The notes beneath the pieces were generated by a model. That model saw only the letters and a program-made list of their open reading frames with translations. It ran no database searches and was not told where the DNA came from. Position numbers and translations under genes: made by a program. From Methylobacterium sp. 10 (GTDB lineage Bacteria; Pseudomonadota; Alphaproteobacteria; Rhizobiales; Beijerinckiaceae): 64,000 nt of DNA. The stretch's first letter is position 1. Every line of letters starts with the position of its first letter. Positions 36,090-45,717 of this stretch are shown in pieces. The stretch lies in assembly GCF_000519085.1 (NCBI RefSeq), contig NZ_KI912577.1, positions 808,501 through 872,500 of the forward strand. Reading direction: 5' to 3'.

Positions 36090-36359
36090 ATGGCAAATCG
36101 ATACATTCACGACACGGCAGCTGAAGCATGCGGCACTTATGCGACCGCCATACCCAACCCTGATGTACTCCTGGACGAAACGGCTGTAGCCCAGCGACAA
36201 GGACGATCTGTCAAAACCCTACGTAATCAACGTGTTGCTGGCGACGGCATACCATTCCTCAAACTTGGACGTTTGGTGCGGTACCGCCTCAGCGACGTCG
36301 TTGCATGGGAAGCCACTTGCCTGCGTAGCAGCACCAGCGATCAGGGGGGCGGCCGATGA
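36090..36359 (+). CDS. AlpA/excisionase-type helix-turn-helix protein
   Basis: An 89-residue protein. Residues 25-75 form a MerR-like winged helix-turn-helix of the phage AlpA/excisionase type: VLLDETAVAQRQGRSVKTLR, then GDGIPFLKLGRLVRYRLSDV and VAWEA. This WxxxG-P-x-x-K-x-G-x-x-xRY pattern binds att-site or early-promoter DNA and promotes excision. It starts at ATG 36090 after CGAGGA (an overlapping GTG lies at 36087). Its end overlaps the next gene by 4 bp, so the two are translationally coupled. Confidence 0.75.
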   Translation: MANRYIHDTAAEACGTYATAIPNPDVLLDETAVAQRQGRSVKTLRNQRVAGDGIPFLKLGRLVRYRLSDVVAWEATCLRSSTSDQGGGR

Positions 36360-37170
36360 CCAGCCTACCTCACGATCTGTCGCCCGAACTTTTGGCCGAG
36401 CTCGAGGAGAAGGGCGCCAAGCACCTGCCGACCGTCGAATTGCTCCAATTGAAGCAAACGAAAATGCTGGCGAGCTTCGTGCATGGAAATGTGCCACGCC
36501 ATCGATGGGAACAACTTATTGCGTGCGAAGGGCGCGGTTGTCCGAACCGCACATGTTCATCAGCGTGCTGGTACGGCGAACGAGTGACGTTTCTGACCTT
36601 GGCTGCGCAGGCGCATGACCTGCTTAGCCAAACTGGTATGCCCCTTTGGTTCGTCACGATAGTTGACCCCCGTTATGAGGTGTCGGCCGGCAAGCTTGGG
36701 GCTTTGTCACTGGATGCCATGCAACGAGGCCTTCGCAGGCGCCTGAAGCCTATTGAGCGGGCCTACGGCCCCTCCATGTTTTCGGCGCCATTGAAGTCAG
36801 CTTAGAGTTTGGGCGCGACGGTGAACCGTACTGGGGGCCGCATTCACATTTTGCGATAGCAACGCGCTGCCCGGAGGCTGAACTAAAAGCAGCCCTACGG
36901 CCTGCGGGTGTTTTGCCGCGAGGCGCCCGGCCGGTCGTACTGAAAGCGGTTTACAATTTGGGGAACGCCCTTAGCTACAGCGGGAAGCGAGCGCCAGCTA
37001 TGCGAGTGCCTATGACCGGCTCGCGTGGCACGCAGGATCGTTGGAAGGTGCCAATTAGCCGTCAGGCCAGCTTGGAGCATGAAACGTGGCTACTTGGCCT
37101 ACGGCCGACTCAGCCACTGATCCTGTGTGGCCTTAGGCGGGTTCACGGCAAGCTGGTTTTGTTGCAATGA
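36356..37170 (+). pseudogene. Rep-like HUH endonuclease candidate, frameshifted
   Basis: The first frame runs from ATG 36356 to TAG 36803. Adding one T to the TTTT at 36778-36781 joins it to the second frame, giving MFFGAIEVSLEFGRDGEPYW followed by GPHSHFAIA and on to 37170 (about 271 residues). Three elements resemble rolling-circle Rep motifs: WFVTIVDP (motif I-like), PHSHFAIA (HUH) and ALSYSGKRA (Y-x-x-K). A cysteine-rich segment (CEGRGCPNRTCSSAC) precedes them. If right, this would be the island's replication or mobilisation initiator. The two-frame reading is clear; the function is inferred from motif order only. Confidence 0.5.
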
Positions 37171-37644
37171 TCAGCATTGCCAGTGACATCACGAAAGCCA
37201 ATGCGAATACGCCTGTGTACCCCATAACGGTAGTTTCAGGGGTGATACAGAGTTAGTTGGGGCTATTTGATCATTGTGGTAGTGTCGGGTTGATATACAG
37301 CACATCGCCCCTATACCCTGCCGTATCAAGTTGTTTCCCATCAACTCAATAGCTGCAGCCGCTCACAGTGTCGGTGAATAGCTTTATTTTCGTTGCGGTG
37401 GTGGCTCCGCGAATCGACACATAGCCGCTTAATAGGGCCGATAGCCATTCTCTCGCAAAGTATGCGCATGGCCCCATCACCAAGCCACCTATGCCTATGA
37501 GATTAGGTTTTATGGGCTGTGTTTGCCCCATGACGCAGACGCAAGCGTGGGCCCCATTGTTTTGCGTAAAGGCTATGTGGATGGCGAATGCGCCAATCCT
37601 GAACCTAACGACATGTGCATTACAAACAGGAAGGAATTTTACCA
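37171..37644. other. Intergenic region, nothing certain
   Basis: About 475 bp of mixed composition. A minus-strand frame at 37346-37654 (about 100 codons, hydrophobic and cysteine-containing) has no family resemblance and would overlap the next gene's start, so it is not called. No repeat or RNA is recognised. Confidence 0.3.
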
Positions 37645-37884
37645 ATGCCGACAAGAATCCAACAGGCTCGCGTGAGAGAGGAAAGGCAACGTCTTGCGCA
37701 GGATTTGGTGCGGAGACAACTGGATGAGTTGCTTGCGGACTGGGAGGGCAAGCCGTCTGAGGTGCTGGAAGCCGTGCTGGATTACGCGGTCGGAACGATC
37801 AGCGTACTGCAGCCTGAACGTAACGCTGCGCTTGCACATCGCTTTATTTTCGCTTGTGAAAAACGCGGAATTCGAGTGAAGTAA
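37645..37884 (+). CDS. Small helical hypothetical protein, 79 aa
   Basis: Starts MPTRIQQARVREERQRLAQD after a good AAGGAA site; the upstream in-frame ATG at 37615 has none. Rich in Arg, Leu and Glu and probably all-helical, with a first amphipathic helix of about 25 residues and a second around LEAVLDYAVGTISVL. The family is not recognised. It may be a small DNA-associated or regulatory protein of the island. Confidence 0.5.
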   Translation: MPTRIQQARVREERQRLAQDLVRRQLDELLADWEGKPSEVLEAVLDYAVGTISVLQPERNAALAHRFIFACEKRGIRVK

Positions 37885-38059
37885 TTTAACGCAAACACTC
37901 TGGGCTGCGGGCGCTGGTGTGCAGAACCCGCAGCTCAAACTATCACGACGTCGGGTAGCGCCTCATCCTCCCGAAAGCGAGTGGATCACGGGAGGAGCGC
38001 TTCATCGGCAGCCGGGTAAGGTTGACTGGGCTTATTGACGACCTGCTAGGGCGTTCGAC

Positions 38060-39093
38060 ATGCCAAAGTCGCCAAGCTCGCCCTTAAAAAACCTCGGGCT
38101 GGGTGATCCCTATGCCCACCTGCTTGCAGTGACTCGGCCCGCTCTCGTGCTTGCCCCGCCAACACTGCTTGAGAACGTCACTGGCCGCCTTGCCGAAGCC
38201 GGTGTGATCGATGCCGTAGCTCGTGGCGATACCGGGCCGGTGTACGATTGGCTTATGACCCTTGTACCGCTGCAGGGTATCTCCGATGCAATCGCGTTCG
38301 ATTATGCCGAACAGCATGGAAGAGCCACGTGGGCTGCTGTCGTCGCAGCGTTGAACGCTTTGCCTTCGTGCCCCCGCCTTCGCAGGTACTGGGCCTTTGC
38401 GGACTGCGGCTATCGCAAAACTGCGGGCACATGCGCTGAAGCTCGCCATCGCCCAGCTTGCCCGCTGCCGACCCTACCGCTGCGGAAGGGGGGGCTGAAC
38501 CAAGCCGCTTACAGCCTCGCCTTGTTCATTCGGGATGTGTGTGGCGGTGACTTCATCGGCTGGCTCGACATGCGGCTCGCTGAGGCCGATCCCGGCATTG
38601 GCATGCGCAACCGAAGCCAAGCCATGCGCGCGGCCGTCCTAGCCCCCTCACGTCGATTGCAGGCGTGTCGGACAAGCTTTGGTCAATGATGCTTGCCGAG
38701 TTGCTGCTTGTCGCCGACCCGAACCGTGAGCGTTGGGTGACCACCGGCGCCAGCATGATCGCCATCGACAGCCTCGTGCACAACTTCCTGCATCGCAGCG
38801 GCGTACTTCAGCGATTTGGTACCGACCACACCTACGGACCCGCCTGCTACGCTGCAGGTGGGTGTGCCGCTATCATTGAACGCCTTGCCGAGCGCGTCGA
38901 TGCGCGTGAGTTCAACCCCGCCTTCCCCGCGACTTTCCCGCACTTCGTCCAACACGCGGTTTGGCTTTGGTGCGCGGAGTGGGGCCTGAACCTGTGCAAT
39001 GGTCGCAAGATCGATGACACTAACCCTTGCCAGCAAATCTACTGTCCCGCCCACTCAGGCTGTGATCGGGTTGCCCTTCGTGAATCAACGTGA
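38060..39093 (+). pseudogene. HhH-GPD-like protein gene, frameshifted
   Basis: Two overlapping frames (38060-38689 and 38665-39093) join into one protein of about 344 residues if one C is added to the CCCCC run at 38644-38648, giving PLTSIAGVSDKLWSMMLAEL across the junction. GVSDKLWSMMLAELLL looks like a helix-hairpin-helix, and the C-terminus has a cysteine cluster (CNGRKIDDTNPC, QQIYCPAHSGC) like the iron-sulphur loop of endonuclease III relatives, though with different spacing. A DNA repair or base-excision role is possible. The family assignment is tentative; the frameshift is clear from continuity of the protein. Confidence 0.45.
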
Positions 39094-39573
39094 GGGTAGA
39101 AGCCGGTCGCGTTCTTATTTTAATGTGGCCGACGCATTTAATCGCCCGCGTGGGTTACAAGTTGAGATAACGCCAAGGCCGCAGCCGACGCTTGGATTTT
39201 TGCTCAGGTAAGGTATCGAAGGTGAGCGACCTCCTAGCCATAGGCAACACGCGGCAGCTAGTGGTGGAAATCTGACGGTTGGCATCGTCCACTCACGACC
39301 CAGGCTGTGTGGAAACGCAGCCTCAGCCCGAGAGGCTAGAAGGGCCTTCTACGCAGCGCATTTTCTGGCGCATCAGGTGACTGTTTCCTTGCCACAGCCA
39401 AGAGTCCCGTGGGTACGAAATCAGCTCAATCGGATTGGTCCAAAAGGGGAGAGAGCCTATGTGGGGACGGCTTGTTACCCATCGTATCGATCCGGCAATG
39501 ATAAGGCGGCGACGGCAGCACGCCACAAACAAGATAACTATCGCTTCAGTCTATCAATATTCATAATATCTCA
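39094..39573. other. Intergenic region, nothing recognised
   Basis: About 480 bp of mixed composition between the HhH-like gene and the small membrane protein. No reading frame here has family resemblance or a good start. The last 40 bp are A+T-rich and may hold a promoter. Confidence 0.3.
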
Positions 39574-39867
39574 ATGATCGTTCATTTGCCTTTCCGGCTC
39601 GGCTGGATAGCCGCGCTCCTGTTTATGGCAGGCGGTATCTGGCTTCTGTACCTCCTGCCAAGCACCCATGATTCCGCCTCGCAAGGCGATATTGGGCTCG
39701 CTATAGGCTTGGTCGTGCTCATCTATGGGCCCTTCGCACTTTTGGCCCAGTTATTGTCTATCGCCGCCGGATGGCGTCATTGGCGGCTCGGACTCATCTT
39801 TTTGCCTCTATGGACATTTCCATTTTTGATTCCCTACATTGTGTACATATTAAGCAAAAGCTCTTGA
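39574..39867 (+). CDS. Small membrane protein, three predicted helices
   Basis: A 97-residue hydrophobic protein: GWIAALLFMAGGIWLLYLL, a loop with THDSASQGD, IGLAIGLVVLIYGPFALLAQ, and LGLIFLPLWTFPFLIPYIVY. It is an inner-membrane protein of unknown family. The start at 39574 has a weak ribosome binding site. Its short basic C-terminus suggests a cytoplasmic end. Confidence 0.5.
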   Translation: MIVHLPFRLGWIAALLFMAGGIWLLYLLPSTHDSASQGDIGLAIGLVVLIYGPFALLAQLLSIAAGWRHWRLGLIFLPLWTFPFLIPYIVYILSKSS

Positions 39868-40215
39868 TGGCTATGATCGGTGAGCGAATGACCGCTTCCC
39901 GCTTGATGCGTCCCCACGAGCAAATGCGGTGACAGCTGTTCAGGCTGACCGGATCAGCTTGGATGCGTCCACATCGGTCAACGCCGCCAATGAACTACCG
40001 GTTCTTGATGACTTAGCATGGTTGCCAGCGAAGGGCACAAACCCATCTTCAGGCATACGGTTGACAAAAGGATATTATTCCTATATACCGGTGTCAGTCG
40101 CTGCTTTTGCGATGCGCCGATTGCTGATGACGATGCCCCCGAGCACCACGCAACGCCACATTGAGAAATGCGCTCGAAGGCGTCGGCCTCGACCCCTGTC
40201 CATCGACCACACAGC

Positions 40216-40237
40216 AAGGCAGCCTTCGGGCCGCCTT
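40216..40237 (+). promoter_or_regulatory. Leader hairpin (attenuator-like) before the 40259 gene
   Basis: AAGGCAGCC pairs with GGCCGCCTT around a TTCG loop (one A-C mismatch), then CTTCGTTTC, 21 nt before the start codon. A nearly identical hairpin at 46979-47000 precedes the truncated paralogue. In both, the hairpin lies directly before the ribosome binding site, as in a terminator/attenuator. Confidence 0.5.
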
Positions 40238-40258
40238 CTTCGTTTCAGGAGCCCTGTG

Positions 40259-40888
40259 ATGACCACGCCAACAACCACCGCAAGCGAAGCCGCCAACGAA
40301 CCCAATGACGCCGCGGCAACGGCTACTGCCGACAGCGCCACCACGCCGGCCGTGATTTTGTTCGGCACCGATGAGGGCGGCAAGCCACACGCCTCGACGT
40401 TCACCCACGCCGAAGTCGAGCTCGCCGAGCGAGCGGCCGGGCTAATGGGCTTACGGGTACTGCACATCACAACCGACGAGCATCGCGCCGTCGCCGCTCA
40501 GCTGCCCGCAGGCCGGATCTTTGCCCAAAGCGGGCGAGGGTTCGTGCCGTTCGTTAAGAAGGCCCTGTACGAGCGCCTGACGACTTTGGCGGGGCTGGGC
40601 GAGGCGCCACCGCGCCCGATACAAACCATGGTGAGCTCACCGCCCTCAAACGATGCCACTTCGCCTGCCGGTGATTTCGCACGCCCTGCCAGTTGGGATG
40701 CGGTCAAGGTCGGCAGCTTGGTGCTCGCCTCGACCGGGCCTCAGGAGGGCTGGTTCGAATCGGTTGTCGTCTACACAAAGGCCGACAGCCTGTTCGAACT
40801 GCGCTGGCGTGATTGGCCTGACGAAGCGCACTTCGTTCGGCATCGCGACGCGCTCGCGCTGCTCAGCCCACTCGACCCCGGGGCGTAG
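40259..40888 (+). CDS. Hypothetical protein with paralogue at 47022
   Basis: A 209-residue protein. The first 40 residues are Thr/Ala-rich and look disordered (TTPTTTASEAANEPNDAAAT). A first domain follows (VILFGTDEGGKPHASTFTHA, ELAERAAGLMGLRVLHI, then SGRGFVPFVKKALYERL); the C-terminal 65 residues (WDAVKVGSLVLASTGPQEGW, FELRWRDWPD) resemble a small beta-barrel. The first domain recurs in truncated form at 47022. ATG 40259 is the likely start because it follows the shared hairpin and CAGGAG site. The function is unknown. Confidence 0.6.
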   Translation: MTTPTTTASEAANEPNDAAATATADSATTPAVILFGTDEGGKPHASTFTHAEVELAERAAGLMGLRVLHITTDEHRAVAAQLPAGRIFAQSGRGFVPFVKKALYERLTTLAGLGEAPPRPIQTMVSSPPSNDATSPAGDFARPASWDAVKVGSLVLASTGPQEGWFESVVVYTKADSLFELRWRDWPDEAHFVRHRDALALLSPLDPGA

Positions 40889-41018
40889 GGGCAGCGGCAT
40901 GACAACGATCTCGCCCGTCGCTGAGCCCCGCTGCCGTTTGTAGCCTTCCCAAACTGAGGACCAATGCTCAGGGAATCCGTCGCATCGGCTTCGCTCCGTC
41001 GCGCGCTAGCTCACAGTC

Positions 41019-42143
41019 ATGGATCGTACCTTTCCCATGACCCGTGCAGCTGGGCTCGACCGCCTCACTGCCTTTCTCGCAAATGAAGGAGGGGAATATG
41101 CCGGGTCCCGCAACTTTGATCGGGGGCCCGAAGCGAGGTCCACGACCTCGGCGCTCTCACCCTACCTGCGCCGGCGCCTGATCACCGAGGCCGAGGTCGT
41201 CGCTGCGGCCGCCTCCGCCTTTGGTGACGAGGGGGCTGAGAAGTTCGTCAGCGAGGTATTCTGGCGGACCTACTTTAAGGGCCACCTGGAAACTCATCCC
41301 GCCGTCTGGACAGATTACCTCTCATTGGCATCTGAGGGCCATGAGCGGCTCACTGCCGAGCCTGGCCTGCGGAGGATCTATGAGGCTGCGGTCGAGGGGC
41401 GGAGCGGCATCGACTGCTTTGACGCCTGGGCGAGCGAACTCGTCGAGACAGGGTGGCTCCACAACCACGCACGCATGTGGTTCGCCTCAATCTGGATCTT
41501 CACCCTTCGCCTGCCTTGGTCCCTCGGCGCCGAGTTCTTCATGCGCCACCTCGTCGATGGCGATCCGGCCAGCAATACGCTCTCCTGGCGCTGGGTCGCC
41601 GGCCTGCACACCCGGGGCAAGCACTATGTCGCCCGCGCCGAGAACATCCGTCGCTACACTGATGGCCGCTTCGACCCGGTCGGCCTCGATGAGTACCCCG
41701 ATGCGCTCGACGAGCCGATGCCGCCCCGAGAAATGCCGTTGCCGCTGGCGGACCCCGTGCCGGATGGTGAGATCGCGCTTCTTCTGCACCTCGACGACCT
41801 GCACCCGGAGAGCCTCCCCCTCGGCACCGCCCGGGTCGCCCAAATCGGAGGGCTGATCGCTCATGCTGACGGCGCCTCTGACCGGGTCAAGGCTGCGGAT
41901 GAAGCCGCGATGGCGGATGCCCTGGTGCGAGCCGAAGCCTATTTCGGATGCGCGGTTGGCCACGCTGATAGCGGTTGGGCGGACAGCCTGCCGGTTGTGA
42001 CCGCCTGGGCCCCGGTCGGGCCATCAGCGATGGCGCTGCCAGAGGGTTGCCGCCGCATGCGGCGGACTTGGGACAAGGCAGCTTGGCCTTTGGCGAATCG
42101 CGGCTACTCCAGGATGAGGAAGGCCATCCCTAAGCTCTTATGA
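41019..42143 (+). CDS. Cryptochrome/photolyase-like FAD-binding domain protein
   Basis: A 374-residue protein matching only the C-terminal FAD domain of the photolyase/cryptochrome family: SALSPYLRRRLITEAEVV, WRTYFKGHLE, TGWLHNHARMWFASIWIFTL, GDPASNTLSWRWVAGLHTRG and NIRRYT. These residues surround FAD and the flipped pyrimidine dimer or ligand. The N-terminal antenna domain is missing. The last 120 residues are unlike photolyase. It may be a light sensor or a specialised repair enzyme. A GGDEF and a BLUF protein gene lie downstream on the other strand, which fits a light-response group. Confidence 0.8.
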   Translation: MDRTFPMTRAAGLDRLTAFLANEGGEYAGSRNFDRGPEARSTTSALSPYLRRRLITEAEVVAAAASAFGDEGAEKFVSEVFWRTYFKGHLETHPAVWTDYLSLASEGHERLTAEPGLRRIYEAAVEGRSGIDCFDAWASELVETGWLHNHARMWFASIWIFTLRLPWSLGAEFFMRHLVDGDPASNTLSWRWVAGLHTRGKHYVARAENIRRYTDGRFDPVGLDEYPDALDEPMPPREMPLPLADPVPDGEIALLLHLDDLHPESLPLGTARVAQIGGLIAHADGASDRVKAADEAAMADALVRAEAYFGCAVGHADSGWADSLPVVTAWAPVGPSAMALPEGCRRMRRTWDKAAWPLANRGYSRMRKAIPKLL

Positions 42144-42428
42144 GGGGTTGCCGGCTGATTGGTAGGACTGCTTACCGAGCTTGCCTTCGTCTGCGGTCGC
42201 GGGCGAGCGGTACTCACGACCATTCACAGCGGCACTAATGCTGAACCATCGCCGGGAGCCAGCATGCTTTCAGGGCGGATGGCCGCCGACGACGTGGGGC
42301 CGCGATGACTCTTCCTAAGCTAAGCGGCCCCTACGACCGGGATATCGGCGATTCGGGTGGCGTAGCGCAGCGAGCGTATTTCGAACCGTGTGGATCACTA
42401 TCACTGCGCTCCGAAAACCGACTAACAA

Positions 42429-43955
42429 TCAGACCTCGACAAAGCGAATTGGCCTGTCGCCGATACGCTCCGAAGTTTCGGCTGGGGCGCTTCGCGTCCG
42501 ATTGCGGCCGGCCACCTTGGCCTCGTAAAGCGCCGCGTCGGCCCGAGCGTAGAGTTCCTCGGCCTGGGAGGCTCCGGAAGCCGTCCCGATGCTTACCGTA
42601 ACGGTCCCCGGCGCAATACCAGCCATCGCCACCGCCAATCGCGATACTCGGGCATGCACCTCGTCGGCGATGCGGAGCGCACCGGCCTCGTCCGTATTTG
42701 GAAGAAGCAGCACAAATTCCTCGCCGCCCACCCGACATACCAAGTCACCCGGGCGGGTCACGCTTTGCCCGAGGCAGTTTGCGAGGCCCTTGAGCACTTC
42801 ATCACCAATGGCGTGCCCATAATCGTCGTTATATCGTTTGAAATGATCCGCATCGACCACGAGCAGCGACAACGTCTTTCCAGTTCTACTCGCTTCCATT
42901 CCGGCACGTTTGTAAGCGTCCTCAAAGCGACGACGGTTTCCAAGGCCAGTCAGCGCATCCGTCTGAGAGAGCCGAGCCACCTCGGCGTGCATCTCTGTGC
43001 GACGCCGGAGCTCACGTCCGAACAGCAAAGACAGGGAGATGGTCACGCCGCATAGGGCCAGTACGATGGCGGCGATGCCAAAGGCTTTGATCCGCCATTG
43101 CGCCTCGACCTCCGCAGTGCCGAAGGCCACGTTGAGGACGAGCGGCAAGTCCCCTACTTGGGTGAAGGCATAGTGCCGCTCGACGCCGTCGCGAACCGAC
43201 GTCCCTACGAAGGCGCCACTGCCCTCGCGGACGAAGCGTTCGAAGTTCGGCGTGCCGGCGAGGCTCACGCCGACGTCAGCCTCACCGTCTGGGTGACGCA
43301 CGATGCGTGTGCCGTCGCGCAGAAAGAGGTTGATAGCCCCGTCGCGTCCGAGGCCGATGCGTTCGAACAGCTGATTAAAGTACGACAGTTTCAGGGTTCC
43401 AAGCGCGATGCCGCCAAAGGAGCCATCCGGCTTATCAATGCGACGACTGAACGGAAGCATCCGCTCACCGGTCAGGCGGGAAACGACAGGCTGACCGATG
43501 AACAATCCGACGTTGGTCCGCCCCTTGTGGACCTGGAAGTATCCTCGGTCTGCGAAGCTCCCATTGCGTGGCGGCAAGGAGCCAGCATCGACAGTGATCT
43601 CACCGTTCTCGTTGATAACCAGCAGGGTACCAAGATCCTTCGCCGTTGCAGCGCGGTCGAACAGGATCAGTTGACGCAGCTTCGGACTGGCCTCTGCCGT
43701 CTCTGAGGCGGAGAGGTTGTCAACGACGGCCCGCAGCGACAGGTCTATGACTTCGACATTTCGAGCAATGTCGCGCTCGACTACCTGCAGCAGGTTGCGA
43801 GATGTCTGCTCGGCCCTTTCCCAGGCGTCACGCCTGAGGTCGAGCAGCAGGAGACCTGATATGACCAGCATGCCAATCGGCGCGAGCACACCGAGCGCGA
43901 CCCAGCTCTGGCTGGACCGCAGGGCGCGCGGCAGGCGTTTGAGAAGCGGCATCAC
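42429..43955 (-). CDS. Membrane-bound sensor diguanylate cyclase (dCache-GGDEF)
   Basis: A 508-residue protein. A TM helix at about 20-40 (LGVLAPIGMLVISGLLLLDL) and another at about 282-305 (IAAIVLALCGVTISLSLLFG) frame a periplasmic dCache-type sensor (TSRNLLQVVERDIARNVEVI, DRGYFQVHKGRTNVGLFIG). The C-terminal GGDEF domain is active-type: SQTDALTGLGNRRRF, VDADHFKRYNDDYGHAIGD, and RVGGEEFVLLLP. An RPGD five residues before GGEEF is the c-di-GMP inhibitory site. It makes c-di-GMP from two GTP in response to an external ligand. Start MMPLL at 43955 or MPLL at 43952. Confidence 0.9.
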   Translation of the reverse strand: MMPLLKRLPRALRSSQSWVALGVLAPIGMLVISGLLLLDLRRDAWERAEQTSRNLLQVVERDIARNVEVIDLSLRAVVDNLSASETAEASPKLRQLILFDRAATAKDLGTLLVINENGEITVDAGSLPPRNGSFADRGYFQVHKGRTNVGLFIGQPVVSRLTGERMLPFSRRIDKPDGSFGGIALGTLKLSYFNQLFERIGLGRDGAINLFLRDGTRIVRHPDGEADVGVSLAGTPNFERFVREGSGAFVGTSVRDGVERHYAFTQVGDLPLVLNVAFGTAEVEAQWRIKAFGIAAIVLALCGVTISLSLLFGRELRRRTEMHAEVARLSQTDALTGLGNRRRFEDAYKRAGMEASRTGKTLSLLVVDADHFKRYNDDYGHAIGDEVLKGLANCLGQSVTRPGDLVCRVGGEEFVLLLPNTDEAGALRIADEVHARVSRLAVAMAGIAPGTVTVSIGTASGASQAEELYARADAALYEAKVAGRNRTRSAPAETSERIGDRPIRFVEV

Positions 43956-44095
43956 CGAGCGTTCCCAAATGTTTCGTTGCTAAGATTTTATGCCACCGTT
44001 CCGCCCGGGCGGTTCCGGACAGGTCAACGCACTAGCGGTTCCGACTCGTGCGTTGTTCTCTAAGGCTTGGGGCAAGCGGACTGAACGGAACGATA

Positions 44096-44548
44096 CTAGC
44101 TAGCGAGACGCTGTCCCTTCCTTTTGGTCTCCTCGAAAGCTTGGAGATCAAGTGCCAAGGCGATGATCTGTGCGCTCTTTAGGCGTGATGGGTCCATCGC
44201 GCTCCCCACCCCATGCTCCAGGTACACCTCCTCCATTTCAGGCGTGCGCATTGCGCCGCCCATCGTCCAGTTCGGGAACAGCCGCGCCTCGACGTCCCGC
44301 ACGTTCATGATGGTCGCTGTGGAGTGGCGGGTATCACGCGCGATGCGATTATACGTTTCCATAACTTGGGTCTTGTCCCCCTCCAGGATCTGCACGAACC
44401 AAGTCTTATCGAAGATCAGGAAGCCGGTGATCCCGTCGCGGCTGTTATTGCGCTGCGAGGTTGACACGATGTCGCGCAGATTAGTTAGCATTGCGCGATC
44501 ACCACCCTGAACTGTGTTGCGACTAAAGTAGACAGGCTGGTGGATCAT
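44096..44548 (-). CDS. BLUF-domain blue-light receptor
   Basis: A 150-residue protein consisting of a BLUF domain and a short helical tail. Flavin-site residues are seen: Tyr7 (PVYFSRN), Asn34/Asn35 (SQRNNSRDGITGF), Gln53 (FVQILEG) and the NWTMGG loop. Tyr and Gln carry the light-driven hydrogen-bond switch around FAD in known BLUF proteins. The start at 44548 gives the usual N-terminus (normally MIYRLVYFSR; here MIHQPVYFSR); upstream in-frame sequence is not BLUF-like. A single-domain BLUF must signal through a partner; the GGDEF gene 140 bp away is a candidate. Confidence 0.85.
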   Translation of the reverse strand: MIHQPVYFSRNTVQGGDRAMLTNLRDIVSTSQRNNSRDGITGFLIFDKTWFVQILEGDKTQVMETYNRIARDTRHSTATIMNVRDVEARLFPNWTMGGAMRTPEMEEVYLEHGVGSAMDPSRLKSAQIIALALDLQAFEETKRKGQRLAS

Positions 44549-45240
44549 GGCGTTCGCTTCACTTTTTGGTTGTTTTGACAACGAAGTCGAAAGCTTGCGG
44601 AACCGCTTTGGGATCGACCCGTCGATTTCGAAGAGTGCCTGGAAATGCTCTAAGAATTCCTCAATACGCTGTCGCAGATGCCGCACTGTACGAAGCCACG
44701 GCAAGATGACGCAATTAGCCCCCCTGCGCGGCGATATTAAGCGCTCAATCGCTCAGGAAGCAGTTCCTGCGCATCGTTGGGCGATAGACATTAATCGTGA
44801 AAAGGCTAAGCGCCCGCTGATCTCGTTTTTGACCTGCAAGCTAAATGGGCTCGTCAGACCCGCTCATCCAAAGAATATGCTACACATGAAATCACGACTG
44901 ACGTGCCACGCGTGGACGCAATCCTCGACCTGCTTAAACGCACAATGCTAGAGATCGCCTACGAGCAAGCAGTCCGCCGTCGCTTAATGAACGGTGCCAT
45001 ACTGGGGCGATGCCCATCCGATCCGAAGGCGCGGCACCGACGTCATCATAGTTGGTAACCTCGCGGCGGCCCTCTGCAAACGATTTTGAATGAGTGCAGG
45101 CCTTAGGCCGTGCCACTCTGAGGCGGAACTCGCCGACTTCCCGCTGAGCACCGCCTGGCGCCTCTCGAAGTAGGCCATCATCATCGCGTTAGAGACGACA
45201 AGCATCCTCCCGCACCTTGGCGGCTAGGCGTGATCCACGC
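44549..45240. other. Intergenic region, no gene recognised
   Basis: About 690 bp. Several short frames exist on both strands but none has a family pattern, good start and ribosome binding site together. The part near 44700-44950 is A+T-richer and may be decayed coding DNA of the island. Confidence 0.3.
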
Positions 45241-45717
45241 TCAACGTTTCGAGCGCACTCGTGCGATCAGCTCAACTCCGACGATCTCGTAGCCCTCCGG
45301 TGCGCTCGGCAGGCCGCCGACCCGCATCGGCGTGCCCGGCATGTTGATCACCTCCTGCGTCTCCTCAACTAGGAAATGCTGATGGTCGCTCACGTCAGTG
45401 TCGTAAATGACGAGCCCCCTGAACGTACGTTGTCGGAGAAGGCCCGCCTCCGTGAACTGTCGCAAAATGTTGTAGATGCTCGACTGCGACACCGACACCC
45501 GGGCCTTGCTCGCTTCCTGATACAGCCCCTCGGGCGTCACATGACGGTGCTTCGGGCCATTGAGCAGCCACGCGATAGCGCAGCGTTGCGCTGTAGGGCG
45601 CAGGCCGGCGCTCACCAAGCGGTCACGGGCTTCCGAAGCGGGGCAGCCCCGGAGGCCGCGACGCGCGGGGCGCGACCGCTCGGCGCCGGTCGGTTGGGGT
45701 GATCGCTGTTCGCTCAC
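45241..45717 (-). CDS. Fur-family regulator, Irr-like
   Basis: A 158-residue protein. A basic N-terminal extension precedes the winged helix ([56 protein letters not shown]), and the C-terminal domain shows [19 protein letters not shown]. In the iron-response regulator Irr the equivalent site is SDHHHF, which binds haem/metal; here the middle histidine is glutamine, so sensing may differ. Its start overlaps the end of the MbfA-like gene by 4 bp, so it is co-transcribed with an iron exporter-like protein. The strong inverted repeat at 46243-46292 upstream is the probable operator. Confidence 0.85.
   Translation of the reverse strand: MSEQRSPQPTGAERSRPARRGLRGCPASEARDRLVSAGLRPTAQRCAIAWLLNGPKHRHVTPEGLYQEASKARVSVSQSSIYNILRQFTEAGLLRQRTFRGLVIYDTDVSDHQHFLVEETQEVINMPGTPMRVGGLPSAPEGYEIVGVELIARVRSKR

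Noticed and set aside
36913..37170. Separate 85-aa gene
   Set aside because: Its frame continues upstream to the frameshift at 36778 and makes better sense as the second half of the Rep-like protein.
37346..37654. Minus-strand frame of about 100 codons with hydrophobic stretches
   Set aside because: No ribosome binding site; it overlaps the well-supported start at 37645 and resembles no family.
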